The notes under the pieces: generated by a model
What the model saw: the letters and a program-made list of their open reading frames with translations, nothing else
What the model was told of the DNA's origin: nothing
Databases searched by the model: none
NCBI RefSeq assembly: GCF_024435075.2
Contig: NZ_JAMZEG020000003.1
Coordinates: forward strand, 1 to 64,000
Length of the DNA stretch: 64,000 bases
Direction: 5' to 3'
Source of the DNA: Marinomonas maritima
GTDB taxonomy: Bacteria; Pseudomonadota; Gammaproteobacteria; Pseudomonadales; Marinomonadaceae
Program-made: the position numbers and the translations under genes
Part shown: positions 1 through 8,959 of the stretch, piece by piece
Layout: the number at the start of each line of letters is the position of its first letter
Numbering within the stretch: position 1 is the stretch's first letter

Positions 1-450
1 CACCTAACCGTCGCAGCACTAGTGAGAAAAGGACAACAGTTCCTCATGATAAAGGAATGGCAAGACGGCCAACTCGTCCTAAATCAACCGGCCGGACACA
101 TCGAAAATAACGAAAGCGCCATCGACGCCGTGATCAGAGAAACACGCGAAGAATCAGGCTGGCTTGTCAAACCCATTGGCTTACTAGGCATGTACGCTTT
201 CACGCCTTTCAACGGTGCAGACACATATCATCGCCTGTGTTTTTTATGTGAGCCGATAAACGATACCAATGAACCACTCGATGAAAATATTGCCTCTCGC
301 CATTGGTTAACTTATGACGAAATCATGGCTTTACCGCATCGCAGCCCATTAATTAAAACGTGCATTGAAGATTCGTTAAACAACCCCATTATTCCCTTAT
401 CCTTCTTGTCAGATCAGCACTTGTCTCCTGTGCCGACCTGTCAAAAATGA
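1..450 (+). CDS. nudJ: NudJ-like Nudix phosphatase, 5' end outside window
   Basis: Nudix hydrolase of the NudJ type, which removes phosphate from thiamin pyrophosphate and nucleotides. A full Nudix box (G-x5-E-x7-RE-x2-EE-x-G) is visible at residues 32-54 of the visible frame, just after NQPAGH. The frame is open to base 1, and the seven codons before the GTG at 22 read HLTVAAL, which fits the first strand of NudJ proteins. The GTG at 22 is therefore internal and the true start lies left of the window. The gene is followed 76 bp later by mnmA, the same order as in E. coli. Family assignment is firm; substrate is by family only. Confidence 0.85.
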   Translation, partial: HLTVAALVRKGQQFLMIKEWQDGQLVLNQPAGHIENNESAIDAVIRETREESGWLVKPIGLLGMYAFTPFNGADTYHRLCFLCEPINDTNEPLDENIASRHWLTYDEIMALPHRSPLIKTCIEDSLNNPIIPLSFLSDQHLSPVPTCQK

Positions 451-475
451 AGTACAATGCACAATCCAATTCACT

Positions 476-496
476 GAGGCTTCGCCTCTTCGTTTT
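476..496 (+). terminator. weak hairpin between nudJ and mnmA
   Basis: GAGGC-TTC-GCCTC hairpin followed by TTCGTTTT. The T run is interrupted, so this may be only partial termination within a nudJ-mnmA transcript. Confidence 0.35.
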
Positions 497-526
497 ACTA
501 AATTAATAGTCGAGAAAAAACAGGTC

Positions 527-1654
527 ATGAAAGAAAGTCTATACCTAACAGATCAACCAGCCAATCACGATAAAAAGGTCATTGTGGGCATGTCTGGTGG
601 CGTCGATTCCTCAGTATCAGCCCTTATACTGATGCAACAGGGTTATCAGGTTGAAGGCCTATTCATGAAGAACTGGGACGAAGACGATGGCACAGAATAT
701 TGCACGGCAATAGATGACCTTGCCGACGCTCAAGCCGTATCGGATAAATTGGGTATAAAACTTCATACCGCAAACTTTGCATCAGAATACTGGGACAATG
801 TCTTTGAGCATTTTTTAGAAGAATACAAAGCAGGCAGAACCCCTAATCCAGATATTCTGTGCAACAAAGAAATCAAATTTAAAGCCTTCCTAGAGTACGC
901 TGTGGCACTGAACGCTGATTACATCGCAACGGGGCATTACGTGCGTCGTGGCGAAAAAGACGGCGAACCACTTCTGCTAAAAGGCCTAGACGGCAACAAA
1001 GATCAAAGTTATTTTTTATACGCCGTGGGTAAAGATGAAATAGCAAAAACACTCTTTCCGGTTGGAGAATTAGAAAAAACAGAAGTCCGCCGCTTAGCGG
1101 AAAAGTTTGGCCTTATCACCCACAATAAAAAAGACAGTACTGGTATTTGCTTTATCGGTGAACGTCGCTTCAAAGATTTCTTAGAACAATATCTACCAGC
1201 ACAACCTGGTAACATTGAGACACTAGAAGGCGACAAAATCGCTCGCCACCATGGTTTGATGTATCACACAATTGGTCAACGCCAAGGTTTAGGCATTGGC
1301 GGTTTGGCTAAATACTCTGATGACCCTTGGTATGTGGTTGAAAAAGACTTAAAACGTAATGTTTTAATTGTTACCCAAGGCGGACAACATGAATCGTTAT
1401 TTAAAACGCATTTAATTGCCGATAACTTCGATTGGGTTGCCAGAAAGAAACCAACACTTCCACTAACGTGTAAAGCAAAGTGTCGCTATCGTCAGCCAGA
1501 TCAGGACTGTACGATTAATGAATTAGCCGATGGCCAAATTGAAGTATCTTTTGTCGAACCACAACGCGCCATCACACCAGGCCAATCGGTGGTTTTTTAT
1601 CTAGACGACCGTTGCCTTGGCGGTGGTATCATCAACGTTGCTTTTAACAAATGA
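527..1654 (+). CDS. mnmA: tRNA-specific 2-thiouridylase MnmA
   Basis: Thiolates U34 of tRNA Lys, Glu and Gln in the cytoplasm, using ATP and sulfur relayed by the Tus proteins. At 375 residues it is near full family length. The PP-loop SGGVDSS is at residues 23-29. The two catalytic cysteines are visible: Cys112 in NPDILCNKE and Cys208 in STGICFIGER. A conserved C-terminal barrel region follows (PQRAITPGQSVVFY). The start has a short extra N-terminal stretch before KKVIVGMSGG, as in several gammaproteobacteria. It is followed by hflD 43 bp downstream and is probably cotranscribed with it, matching the E. coli mnmA-hflD order. Confidence 0.97.
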   Translation: MKESLYLTDQPANHDKKVIVGMSGGVDSSVSALILMQQGYQVEGLFMKNWDEDDGTEYCTAIDDLADAQAVSDKLGIKLHTANFASEYWDNVFEHFLEEYKAGRTPNPDILCNKEIKFKAFLEYAVALNADYIATGHYVRRGEKDGEPLLLKGLDGNKDQSYFLYAVGKDEIAKTLFPVGELEKTEVRRLAEKFGLITHNKKDSTGICFIGERRFKDFLEQYLPAQPGNIETLEGDKIARHHGLMYHTIGQRQGLGIGGLAKYSDDPWYVVEKDLKRNVLIVTQGGQHESLFKTHLIADNFDWVARKKPTLPLTCKAKCRYRQPDQDCTINELADGQIEVSFVEPQRAITPGQSVVFYLDDRCLGGGIINVAFNK

Positions 1655-1697
1655 TTTACAGAGCCCCTATCACCTTAAGTAATTGAGAGAAAAAGAC

Positions 1698-2327
1698 GTG
1701 AGTAGTAGAGAAAAAGAGCAAACCATCGCCCTATCCGCTGTTTTTCAAGCGGCAGAGTTAGTGTCTATTTTGGCAAAAACAGGGCAAGTAGATAACGCCA
1801 GCCTACAGCCGATGTTGGACAGTATTTTAATGGTTAATGCCGCCTCTACTGAAGATGTTTATGGAGGCCAATGGGATTGTCAGAGTAATCTAGCCCTAGG
1901 AAGAAAAATCTCTCGACAAGCCCTAGGCAAAGAACGCAGCAGTGTTAATCCTGATACACTCAGATACGCCCTTAGCATGATCCATCTTGAACATAAGCTC
2001 TCTAAAACACCCGATATGCTGCCAGTTATTGGTCAAAAAATTGCTCAAATCGAGCAAAAGAAAGCACATTACGACAGCGTATTACATGAAAACATGCTCG
2101 CTTCGATCTCAGGCATGTACCAAGATACATTGAGCAAACTGTCATTTCGCATTCAAGTACATGGCGACAGTCGGTTCTTACAGCAGCCACAGGTGGCCAA
2201 TCAAGTTCGAGCCATTTTAATGTCTGGTATTCGAGCCGCGATGTTATGGCGACAACTTGGCGGTAAGCGCTGGCATTTGATATTTAAAAGAAAAGCATTA
2301 CTGAATGCTTTAGAGTCACGTAATTAG
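1698..2327 (+). CDS. hflD: HflD lysogenization regulator homolog
   Basis: HflD is a peripheral inner-membrane protein that in E. coli binds lambda CII and reduces lysogeny; its wider cellular role is unclear. The protein (209 residues from this start) has the family landmarks: MVNAASTEDVYGG, LRYALSMIHLEHKLS and RIQVHGDSRFLQQPQVANQVRAILMSGIR split across its second half. I chose the GTG at 1698 because GAGAG lies about 8 bases upstream and the protein then aligns with E. coli HflD. A TTG at 1683 in the same frame would add only five residues and overlap that ribosome site. It lies downstream of mnmA and is followed directly by a strong terminator. Confidence 0.92.
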   Translation: MSSREKEQTIALSAVFQAAELVSILAKTGQVDNASLQPMLDSILMVNAASTEDVYGGQWDCQSNLALGRKISRQALGKERSSVNPDTLRYALSMIHLEHKLSKTPDMLPVIGQKIAQIEQKKAHYDSVLHENMLASISGMYQDTLSKLSFRIQVHGDSRFLQQPQVANQVRAILMSGIRAAMLWRQLGGKRWHLIFKRKALLNALESRN

Positions 2328-2332
2328 TACTT

Positions 2333-2357
2333 AAAAGGCCCGTCGGGTCTTTTTTTA
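2333..2357 (+). terminator. terminator after hflD
   Basis: AAAGGCCC-GTC-GGGTCTTT hairpin followed by a run of T. It closes the nudJ-mnmA-hflD transcription unit. Confidence 0.85.
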
Positions 2358-2604
2358 TGCCTATTGAAATAGAGACTAAAGCATAAAATAAGCTGTCGGG
2401 GCAGGGTATCGAATAACTGAAATCAATTTCGAGTATACAATAGAGCCGATATCTCTAGCCGCGTTTTTTAGGTACTATATTGAGCAAATTTTTAACCTGT
2501 GAACCCGTTTTCTGTTTAAAAACTAAAATAGAGAATGGCGGCTAAAAGCCATCTTAGATTCAATAGGCTAACTATAAAACAGTCTAAAACGTAAGGGGAA
2601 CTAC

Positions 2605-4824
2605 ATGTCGAAACAAACCATTTACTACACGTTAACCGATGAAGCACCAGCACTTGCTACCGCGTCTTTGCTTCCTATCTTTGGCGCTTTCGCAAAAGAA
2701 GCAGACATCGAACTTAAACTGACTGACATTTCTTTGGCAAGCCGTATTATTTCTTCTTTTTCTGACCTATTGCCTGCCGACAAGCAAGCGGAAGATGGTT
2801 TGAAATTCTTAGGCGATCTAACCGCCTCTCCTGAAGCAAATATTGTAAAACTGCCTAACATCAGTGCTTCTCTGCCACAACTATATGCAGCCATCAAAGA
2901 GCTTAAAACACAAGGCTACGACCTCCCTGACTACCCAGAAAATGCACAAACTGACGCTGAAAAAGACGTACTAGCGCGTTATTCAAAAGTATTGGGCAGT
3001 GCGGTAAACCCTGTTCTACGCCAAGGTAACTCTGACCGACGCGCTCCTGCCGCCGTAAAAGGTTTCGCTCGTAAAAACCCTCACTCAATGGGTAAGTGGA
3101 GCAAAACATCAACGTCTCACGCCGACTATATGCGCGATGGTGACTTTTACTCTTCTGAACAGTCCGTAACAATGGATTCTGCTCAAACCGTTAAGATTGA
3201 ATTCGTTGGAAAAGACGGTTCAGTTGAAGTGAAAAAAACACTTCCTCTTCTCGCGGGTGAAATACTAGACAGCATGAACATCAGCTGCGCCAAGCTTCGC
3301 GCTTTCTTCGAAGCATCCTTACAAGAAGCGAAAAAAGACAACATCATGTGGTCTGTGCACTTAAAAGCAACCATGATGAAAGTGTCTCACCCAATCGTAT
3401 TTGGTCACGCTGTCACCGTTTTCTACAAAGACGTTTTCGAAAAATACAGTGAATTGTTTAAAGAAATCGGTGTGAATCCTAACAACGGTCTAGGCAGTGT
3501 TTACGATAAGATCCAAACACTACCAGAAGCGAAACAAGAAGAAATCAAACAAGCCATCCAAGCTTGCTACGATACTCGTCCAGAATTGGCCATGGTTGAT
3601 TCAGACAAAGGCATCACTAACCTACACGTACCAAGTGACGTTATTGTTGATGCCTCTATGCCAGCAATGATTCGTAACTCTGGTAAAATGTGGGGTCGTG
3701 ACGGTAAAGCACATGACGCTAAAGCCGTTATTCCAGACAGCACTTATGCTCGCATTTACCAAGAAACAATTAATTTCTGTAAAACCAATGGCGCGTTCGA
3801 CCCAGTCACTATGGGTACCGTTCCAAACGTTGGCCTAATGGCGCAAAAAGCAGAAGAATACGGTTCTCATGATAAAACGTTTGAAATAGCAGCCGCCGGT
3901 ACGATGCGTATTGTTGATGCGAATGGCAATGTCCTAATGCAGCACGCGGTAGAAAAAGGCGATATCTGGCGCGCATGCCAAACAAAAGACGCTCCAATCC
4001 GTGATTGGGTAAAATTGGGCGTTACTCGTGCTCGCCAGTCTGATACACCTGCTGTTTTTTGGTTGGATGAAAATCGTCCTCACGATAACCAGCTTCGCAA
4101 TAAAGTTGAAACGTATCTAAAAGACCATGATACAAACGGTCTAGACATTCGTATCATGTCTTACAACGAAGCGATCCGTTTCTCTATGGAACGCATCATT
4201 CGTGGCGAAGACACTATTTCAGTGACAGGCAACATTCTTCGTGACTACCTAACGGATTTGTTCCCAATCTTGGAATTAGGTACCTCTGCGAAAATGCTCT
4301 CTATCGTTCCAATGCTGGAAGGCGGCGGCATGTATGAAACAGGCGCTGGTGGTTCTGCTCCTAAGCACGTTCAACAGCTGATGGAGGAAAACCATCTTCG
4401 TTGGGATTCACTGGGTGAATTTTTGGCCGTGGCGGTGTCTTTCGAAGAACTTGGTATCAAGCACAACAACGAGAAAGCCATTATTCTTGCTAAGTGCCTA
4501 GACAAAGCAACCGGCAAGTTATTAGACACCAACAAGTCGCCTTCTCGTAAATCGGGCGAAATTGATAACCGTGGTAGCCATTTCTACTTAGCGCTGTACT
4601 GGGCTCAAGAACTGGCAACTCAAACAGAGAATGCTGAGCTTGCTACTAAATTTTCACCTTTGGCAAAAGCGTTAGCGGCGAAAGAAACAACCATCGTTGC
4701 TGAACTGGCTGCAGTACAAGGCAAGCCTGCTGGTTTATCTGGTTATTACCATATTAACCTTGAAGAAGTGACTAAGATCATGCGCCCAAGTGACACCTTC
4801 AACCAAGCATTAGCGTCTCTATAA
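2605..4824 (+). CDS. icd: monomeric NADP-dependent isocitrate dehydrogenase
   Basis: Oxidatively decarboxylates isocitrate to 2-oxoglutarate in the TCA cycle, producing NADPH. At 739 residues it is the length of the monomeric type (about 740, as in Azotobacter and Vibrio), not the roughly 416-residue dimeric E. coli enzyme. Conserved stretches include SDRRAPAAVKGFARKNPHSM near residue 145, NNGLGSVYDKI near 292, and GGGMYETGAGGSAPKH near 573. A good ribosome site (AAGGGG) precedes the ATG. It is flanked by terminators on both sides, so it is monocistronic. It sits between hflD and purB, which are adjacent in E. coli. Confidence 0.97.
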   Translation: MSKQTIYYTLTDEAPALATASLLPIFGAFAKEADIELKLTDISLASRIISSFSDLLPADKQAEDGLKFLGDLTASPEANIVKLPNISASLPQLYAAIKELKTQGYDLPDYPENAQTDAEKDVLARYSKVLGSAVNPVLRQGNSDRRAPAAVKGFARKNPHSMGKWSKTSTSHADYMRDGDFYSSEQSVTMDSAQTVKIEFVGKDGSVEVKKTLPLLAGEILDSMNISCAKLRAFFEASLQEAKKDNIMWSVHLKATMMKVSHPIVFGHAVTVFYKDVFEKYSELFKEIGVNPNNGLGSVYDKIQTLPEAKQEEIKQAIQACYDTRPELAMVDSDKGITNLHVPSDVIVDASMPAMIRNSGKMWGRDGKAHDAKAVIPDSTYARIYQETINFCKTNGAFDPVTMGTVPNVGLMAQKAEEYGSHDKTFEIAAAGTMRIVDANGNVLMQHAVEKGDIWRACQTKDAPIRDWVKLGVTRARQSDTPAVFWLDENRPHDNQLRNKVETYLKDHDTNGLDIRIMSYNEAIRFSMERIIRGEDTISVTGNILRDYLTDLFPILELGTSAKMLSIVPMLEGGGMYETGAGGSAPKHVQQLMEENHLRWDSLGEFLAVAVSFEELGIKHNNEKAIILAKCLDKATGKLLDTNKSPSRKSGEIDNRGSHFYLALYWAQELATQTENAELATKFSPLAKALAAKETTIVAELAAVQGKPAGLSGYYHINLEEVTKIMRPSDTFNQALASL

Positions 4825-4847
4825 ATTAAAAAGACCTTTGTAAAGCT

Positions 4848-4900
4848 AAGCCCGGACGCCCTTTAGATATTTATTATTTAATGGGCATCTGGGCTTTTTT
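4848..4900 (+). terminator. terminator after icd
   Basis: Long hairpin AGCCC-GGACGCCC paired with GGGCATCTGGGCT, with an AT-rich loop of about 24 bases and a TTTTTT tail. Confidence 0.8.
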
Positions 4901-4943
4901 ATGTCAATACATCCCCCTAATCCCTGTATTACCTCCTCCCTTT

Positions 4944-4953
4944 TGCCTATAAT
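4944..4953 (+). promoter_or_regulatory. possible purB promoter -10 element
   Basis: A perfect TATAAT at 4948-4953 lies 38 bases before the purB start, with a TG two bases upstream. No good -35 is visible. An isolated hexamer in AT-rich DNA is weak evidence. Confidence 0.35.
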
Positions 4954-4991
4954 AGCCGCTCCCTGAAAACCATGTTCGAGGCGTTATCTCA

Positions 4992-6365
4992 ATGGAACTA
5001 ACTAGCTTAAATGCAATTTCCCCTATCGACGGTCGTTACGGATCGAAAACGGACGTATTACGTCGCTCTGTGAGCGAATACGGTTTGCTACGTATGCGGG
5101 TTATAGTCGAAGTTCGCTGGCTACAGGCGCTTGCTAAGCACCCACAAATCATCGAAGTTCCAACATTGAGCAATGAAGCGAGCGCTTTCTTGGATCAATT
5201 GGCAGACAACTTTAATGAAGCCGATGCTCAAGCCATTAAAGACATTGAGAAAACCACCAATCACGATGTCAAAGCCGTTGAATATTTTATTAAAAACAAA
5301 ATGGCTGACAACGCAGAATTGGCGACCGTCTCTGAATTTGTACACTTTGCTTGTACGTCAGAAGACATCAACAACCTATCTCACGGGTTAATGCTTCGTG
5401 AAGCGCTGGAAGAAGGCATTGTTCCAGAACTGAAAAATGTTATTACCGCTATTCAAGACCTTGCGATTGAGCACGCGGAACAACCTATGTTGTCTCGCAC
5501 ACACGGACAAACCGCCTCTCCTTCAACGGTAGGTAAAGAAATGGCCAATGTGGCAGCTCGCCTTAGTCGCCAGCTGACACAAATTGAAAAAATTGAATTT
5601 TTAGGCAAAATAAACGGCGCTGTTGGTAACTATAACGCTCACCTTTCTGCTTATCCGGACGTCGATTGGCAAGCTCACGCCGAAGCGTTTGTGACGTCTC
5701 TTGGTTTGACTTGGAACCCATACACAACTCAAATAGAGCCACACGATTACATCGCTGAACTATTCGATGCTATGTGTCGTTTCAACACCATTCTTCTCGA
5801 TTTCGACCGAGATGTTTGGGGCTATATTTCTATGGGCTTTTTCAAACAGAAAACGATTGCAGGTGAAATTGGCTCATCAACTATGCCACACAAAGTTAAC
5901 CCAATCGACTTTGAAAACTCCGAAGGTAACTTGGGTATTGCGAACGCTATCATGGGTCACTTAAGCGCAAAGTTGCCAATTTCTCGCTGGCAGCGTGACT
6001 TAACGGATTCGACTGTATTGCGTAATCTAGGTGTTGGTTTGGCACACAGTTTAATTGCTTATCAATCCACACTAAAAGGCATCAGCAAACTTGAAATCAA
6101 CGCACCTCGTCTAAACGCAGACTTAGACGCTGCATGGGAAGTGCTGGCTGAGCCAATTCAAACCGTGATGCGTCGCTACGGTATTGAATCGCCTTACGAG
6201 AAACTAAAAGAGTTAACTCGTGGCCGCACAATCGACCAAGCAACTATCGAAGCCTTCGTTGAGACGCTAGACATGCCAGAACAAGCAAAAGCAGAACTAA
6301 AAGCATTAACACCAGGTACTTATATTGGTAATGCTGTTGCTCAAGCGAAAGCTATCCGCAACTAA
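4992..6365 (+). CDS. purB: adenylosuccinate lyase
   Basis: Cleaves SAICAR to AICAR and adenylosuccinate to AMP, both releasing fumarate, in purine synthesis. It has 457 residues, the E. coli-like length. The fumarase/aspartase superfamily signature GSSTMPHKVNP is at residues 294-304 and carries the catalytic serine loop. The catalytic histidine region RTHGQTASP is at 169-177, and TSEDINN at 122-128 is the substrate-binding segment. It is monocistronic between two terminators. Its position after hflD, with only the isocitrate dehydrogenase between them, mirrors the E. coli hflD-purB order. Confidence 0.98.
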   Translation: MELTSLNAISPIDGRYGSKTDVLRRSVSEYGLLRMRVIVEVRWLQALAKHPQIIEVPTLSNEASAFLDQLADNFNEADAQAIKDIEKTTNHDVKAVEYFIKNKMADNAELATVSEFVHFACTSEDINNLSHGLMLREALEEGIVPELKNVITAIQDLAIEHAEQPMLSRTHGQTASPSTVGKEMANVAARLSRQLTQIEKIEFLGKINGAVGNYNAHLSAYPDVDWQAHAEAFVTSLGLTWNPYTTQIEPHDYIAELFDAMCRFNTILLDFDRDVWGYISMGFFKQKTIAGEIGSSTMPHKVNPIDFENSEGNLGIANAIMGHLSAKLPISRWQRDLTDSTVLRNLGVGLAHSLIAYQSTLKGISKLEINAPRLNADLDAAWEVLAEPIQTVMRRYGIESPYEKLKELTRGRTIDQATIEAFVETLDMPEQAKAELKALTPGTYIGNAVAQAKAIRN

Positions 6366-6386
6366 GTTTAGCTTTTAAGAAAACAC

Positions 6387-6416
6387 AAAAAAGAGCCGAT
6401 TTATCGGCTCTTTTTT
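6387..6416 (+). terminator. terminator after purB
   Basis: AAAAGAGCCGA-TTTA-TCGGCTCTTTTTT, a perfect GC-rich stem with a T tract. Confidence 0.92.
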
Positions 6417-6458
6417 GTCTTTGTATTCCAACTGATTTTTTATTTTCGTGAGCCACCT

Positions 6459-7652
6459 ATGACAGATCTAACAACGCCTTTAACGATTCTTGGCGGTATG
6501 ACAGCACACACCTTTTTGAATGAATACTGGCAAAAAAAACCACTGCTCATTCGTGCTGGTCTGGTAGATTTTCACGTGCCATTGGAAGCCGATGAACTGG
6601 CAGGCATGGCGATGGAAGAAGAAGTAGAGTCACGTATTGTTATCGAAAATGGAAAAACACCATGGGAAACACAGCAAGGCCCCTTCGATGAAAGTACTTT
6701 TTCCTCTCTGCCTGAAAAAGAGTGGACGCTACTGGTTCAAGCAGTCGATCATTGGGTTCCTGAAATCCAGACACTAAAAGAACAATTTCAATTTCTACCA
6801 AGTTGGCGTTTAGACGATGTAATGGTCAGCTACGCAACCGAAGGCGGCAGTGTTGGCCCTCATTATGATCAATACGATGTTTTCTTAGCACAAGTGGCTG
6901 GAAAGCGCCGCTGGCAAGTACTCACTCCGAAAGAGTACCAAGATTCTGCTATTTCAGATATTTCCTTACATATTTTAGATAATTTCAACGCCAATCCAGA
7001 CATGGACTGGGAGCTTGAAGCAGGCGATATTTTATATTTGCCGCCTAATTTTGCCCACAATGGCCGCGCTATGGACGATGATTGCATGACTTACTCTATC
7101 GGTTTCCGTGCGCCTAGCTTGCAAGATGCATTAACGGGTGTCCGTGATAAGTTATGCGAAACAGTCAATGTAAAAGATCGTTTCGCGGCACCAGAAACTG
7201 GCAAACGTGAGCATAACGCGCAAATTCATTCAGACGATATTGCTTATTTACAGGCAGAGCTTACTCGCTTAATCAATCAGCCAGACCTATTGGCAAACTG
7301 GTTAGGTGAAACCATGAGCGAAAGCAAATACCCTGAGTATTTGGTGCCGTTGAATGGAAAAGAACTAAATGAAGCGTTTGAAAGTGCCACACAAGGGCAA
7401 ACCTTTATTCGCCCTGGCGATGCTCGAATTTGTTACTATCTATCAACCAATGACAATACCATGTGCGTTTTTTGTAATGGCGAGAATTTAGAAGTCAGCA
7501 ATGAATTAGCCCCTTTCGTTCAAGCTATTACAGATCAAATTGAGTTTGATTTTTCAGGGTTGGATTTGAATCAAAATAAAGATTTAGAGCCTCTCGTGCG
7601 ATTCCTAATTCGTCAACAAGGCATCATTGAACTTGTCGCGTCAGAAGAATAA
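6459..7652 (+). CDS. roxA: ribosomal protein L16 arginine hydroxylase (JmjC)
   Basis: Fe(II)/2-oxoglutarate oxygenase of the RoxA (YcfD) family, which in E. coli hydroxylates an arginine of ribosomal protein L16. The JmjC iron triad is visible: His135 and Asp137 in GPHYDQYDVF, and a distal His200 in LPPNFAHNG. The C-terminal winged-helix region extends to residue 397, close to the family length. E. coli carries roxA just beyond purB-phoPQ, so the location agrees with the assignment. The GNAT gene follows after 9 bp, implying cotranscription. The target residue is inferred from the family. Confidence 0.93.
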   Translation: MTDLTTPLTILGGMTAHTFLNEYWQKKPLLIRAGLVDFHVPLEADELAGMAMEEEVESRIVIENGKTPWETQQGPFDESTFSSLPEKEWTLLVQAVDHWVPEIQTLKEQFQFLPSWRLDDVMVSYATEGGSVGPHYDQYDVFLAQVAGKRRWQVLTPKEYQDSAISDISLHILDNFNANPDMDWELEAGDILYLPPNFAHNGRAMDDDCMTYSIGFRAPSLQDALTGVRDKLCETVNVKDRFAAPETGKREHNAQIHSDDIAYLQAELTRLINQPDLLANWLGETMSESKYPEYLVPLNGKELNEAFESATQGQTFIRPGDARICYYLSTNDNTMCVFCNGENLEVSNELAPFVQAITDQIEFDFSGLDLNQNKDLEPLVRFLIRQQGIIELVASEE

Positions 7653-7661
7653 GAGGACAAC

Positions 7662-8078
7662 ATGAAAGCATTAACATCAGACTGGAACAGCAGCACAGAC
7701 CAGATCACCTTCGTGCGCAAGCAAGTCTTTATTATTGAGCAAGGTATAGACCCTAAAGACGAATGGGACGAGCATGATAAAGAAGCCGTCCACTTTGTCT
7801 CTTTCGGGACGACTGCTGTCCCGACAGGAACCTGTCGACTAACGGAAGATGGTCAAATCGGACGATTGGCTGTTTTGCCAGCTTATCGTCATCAAGGCTA
7901 CGGTGAAATGCTACTAAACCGAGCGGTTAAAGTGGCCAGAGAAATGGGCATTCGAACGGTATTTTTACATGCTCAGGTGGATGTACAAACTTTTTATGAA
8001 AAACAAAATTTCCGAACGGATGGAAAGGTCTTTCTAGAAGCCGGAAAAATGCACATACGTATGGCAAGAGAGATTTAG
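7662..8078 (+). CDS. GNAT family N-acetyltransferase
   Basis: Small single-domain acetyltransferase of 138 residues. The acetyl-CoA-binding motif A is visible as IGRLAVLPAYRHQGYGEMLL at about residues 66-85 (R/Q-x-x-G-x-G/A form), followed by HAQVDVQTFYEKQNF, typical of motif B in ElaA/YjcF-like members. The N-terminus (VFIIEQGIDPKDEWDEHD) is also typical of that group. It starts 9 bp after roxA with a GAGGA ribosome site, so it is probably the second gene of that operon. The acceptor substrate cannot be read from the sequence. Confidence 0.9.
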   Translation: MKALTSDWNSSTDQITFVRKQVFIIEQGIDPKDEWDEHDKEAVHFVSFGTTAVPTGTCRLTEDGQIGRLAVLPAYRHQGYGEMLLNRAVKVAREMGIRTVFLHAQVDVQTFYEKQNFRTDGKVFLEAGKMHIRMAREI

Positions 8079-8103
8079 CGTCTTTTCTACTTTTTCGACG
8101 TAT

Positions 8104-8143
8104 AAAAAAACGAGCAACCCGTTTAAGATTGCTCGTTTTTTTT
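8104..8143. terminator. bidirectional terminator between GNAT gene and fklB
   Basis: AAAACGAGCAA paired with TTGCTCGTTTT, with T tracts on both strands. It serves two convergent genes. Confidence 0.9.
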
Positions 8144-8158
8144 GTGTTTAAAAACTAC

Positions 8159-8779
8159 TTAAACAACCGCGATCAACTCAACATCAAACTGAAGAACAGA
8201 ATGAGGTTGGATCATTGCACCAGCACCTTGAGCACCGTATGCCAATTCAGCAGGGATCGTAAGACGGTGTTTCGCGCCTTCTTTCATCAACTGAAGACCT
8301 TCAGTCCAACCAGCAATAACACCAGTTAGTGGAAATTCAATGGGTTCGCCACGGGCGATTGAGCTGTCAAATACTTGACCATCAAGCAAACGACCTTCGT
8401 AATGAACACGAACGGTTGCTTCACGGCTAGGTGTCGCACCAGTACCTTCTTCAAGCACTTCAAACTGCAAGCCACTTTCCGTTGTTTGAACACCAGGTTT
8501 TGCTTTGTTTTCTGCAAGAAAGGCTTCGCCCTCTTTAACAGTGCCTTCAGACGCTGCACGGCTTTTTTCTTCCATTTTTTGCTGAAGCTCAGCAAAAGCT
8601 GCTTCTAGCTGTTCGCCGGGAACGCGCATCTCAGCTTGATTCAAAGAATCTTCAATCGCTGCAAAAAGATGTGTTAGAGATAACTCACCAAGATCACTAC
8701 CGCGTAGTTGATCGCCAATTTGACGACCAATGCCGTATGCGATTTTTGCTTCATTCGAGTCGAAAGACAGTTCTGACAT
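8159..8779 (-). CDS. fklB: FKBP-type peptidyl-prolyl isomerase FklB
   Basis: Peptidyl-prolyl cis-trans isomerase of 206 residues, the same length as E. coli FklB (FKBP22). The N-terminal helical dimerisation domain covers roughly residues 1-85 (YGIGRQIGDQL) and the FKBP domain about 105-205. Visible FKBP landmarks are VRVHYEGRLLDGQVFDSS, EFPLTGVIAGWTEGLQLM and a C-terminal SVLQFDVELI. There is no signal peptide, so it should be cytoplasmic. It is monocistronic, with an extended -10 promoter upstream and a shared terminator downstream. Confidence 0.95.
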   Translation of the reverse strand: MSELSFDSNEAKIAYGIGRQIGDQLRGSDLGELSLTHLFAAIEDSLNQAEMRVPGEQLEAAFAELQQKMEEKSRAASEGTVKEGEAFLAENKAKPGVQTTESGLQFEVLEEGTGATPSREATVRVHYEGRLLDGQVFDSSIARGEPIEFPLTGVIAGWTEGLQLMKEGAKHRLTIPAELAYGAQGAGAMIQPHSVLQFDVELIAVV

Positions 8780-8820
8780 GATTACACTCTCTTATTCATT
8801 GCCTATAAAATTGAGCGCGT

Positions 8821-8829
8821 ATTATAACA
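8821..8829 (-). promoter_or_regulatory. extended -10 promoter for fklB
   Basis: On the minus strand TGTTATAAT matches the extended -10 consensus TG-n-TATAAT, about 45 bases upstream of the fklB start. No clear -35, as expected for this promoter class. Confidence 0.5.
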
Positions 8830-8911
8830 TAGCCAGAATCTCAGAAGATATTCCGCACCTTAAATCTTCCCTATCCAAACTTTATCTATATAACCCCATA
8901 GATTTATTAAA

Positions 8912-8926
8912 TGATATTCATTATCA
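8912..8926 (+). promoter_or_regulatory. Fur-like box upstream of small membrane protein
   Basis: TGATATT-C-ATTATCA matches the 7-1-7 Fur motif TGATAAT-n-ATTATCA at 13 of 14 informative positions. It ends 33 bases before the ATG at 8960, a normal distance for promoter repression. It lies in the divergent region between fklB and the small gene; proximity favours the small gene. Match is seen directly; Fur binding is inferred. Confidence 0.6.
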
Positions 8927-8959
8927 TCTATTGGATAGTTATTCACTTTGGAGCGCATG

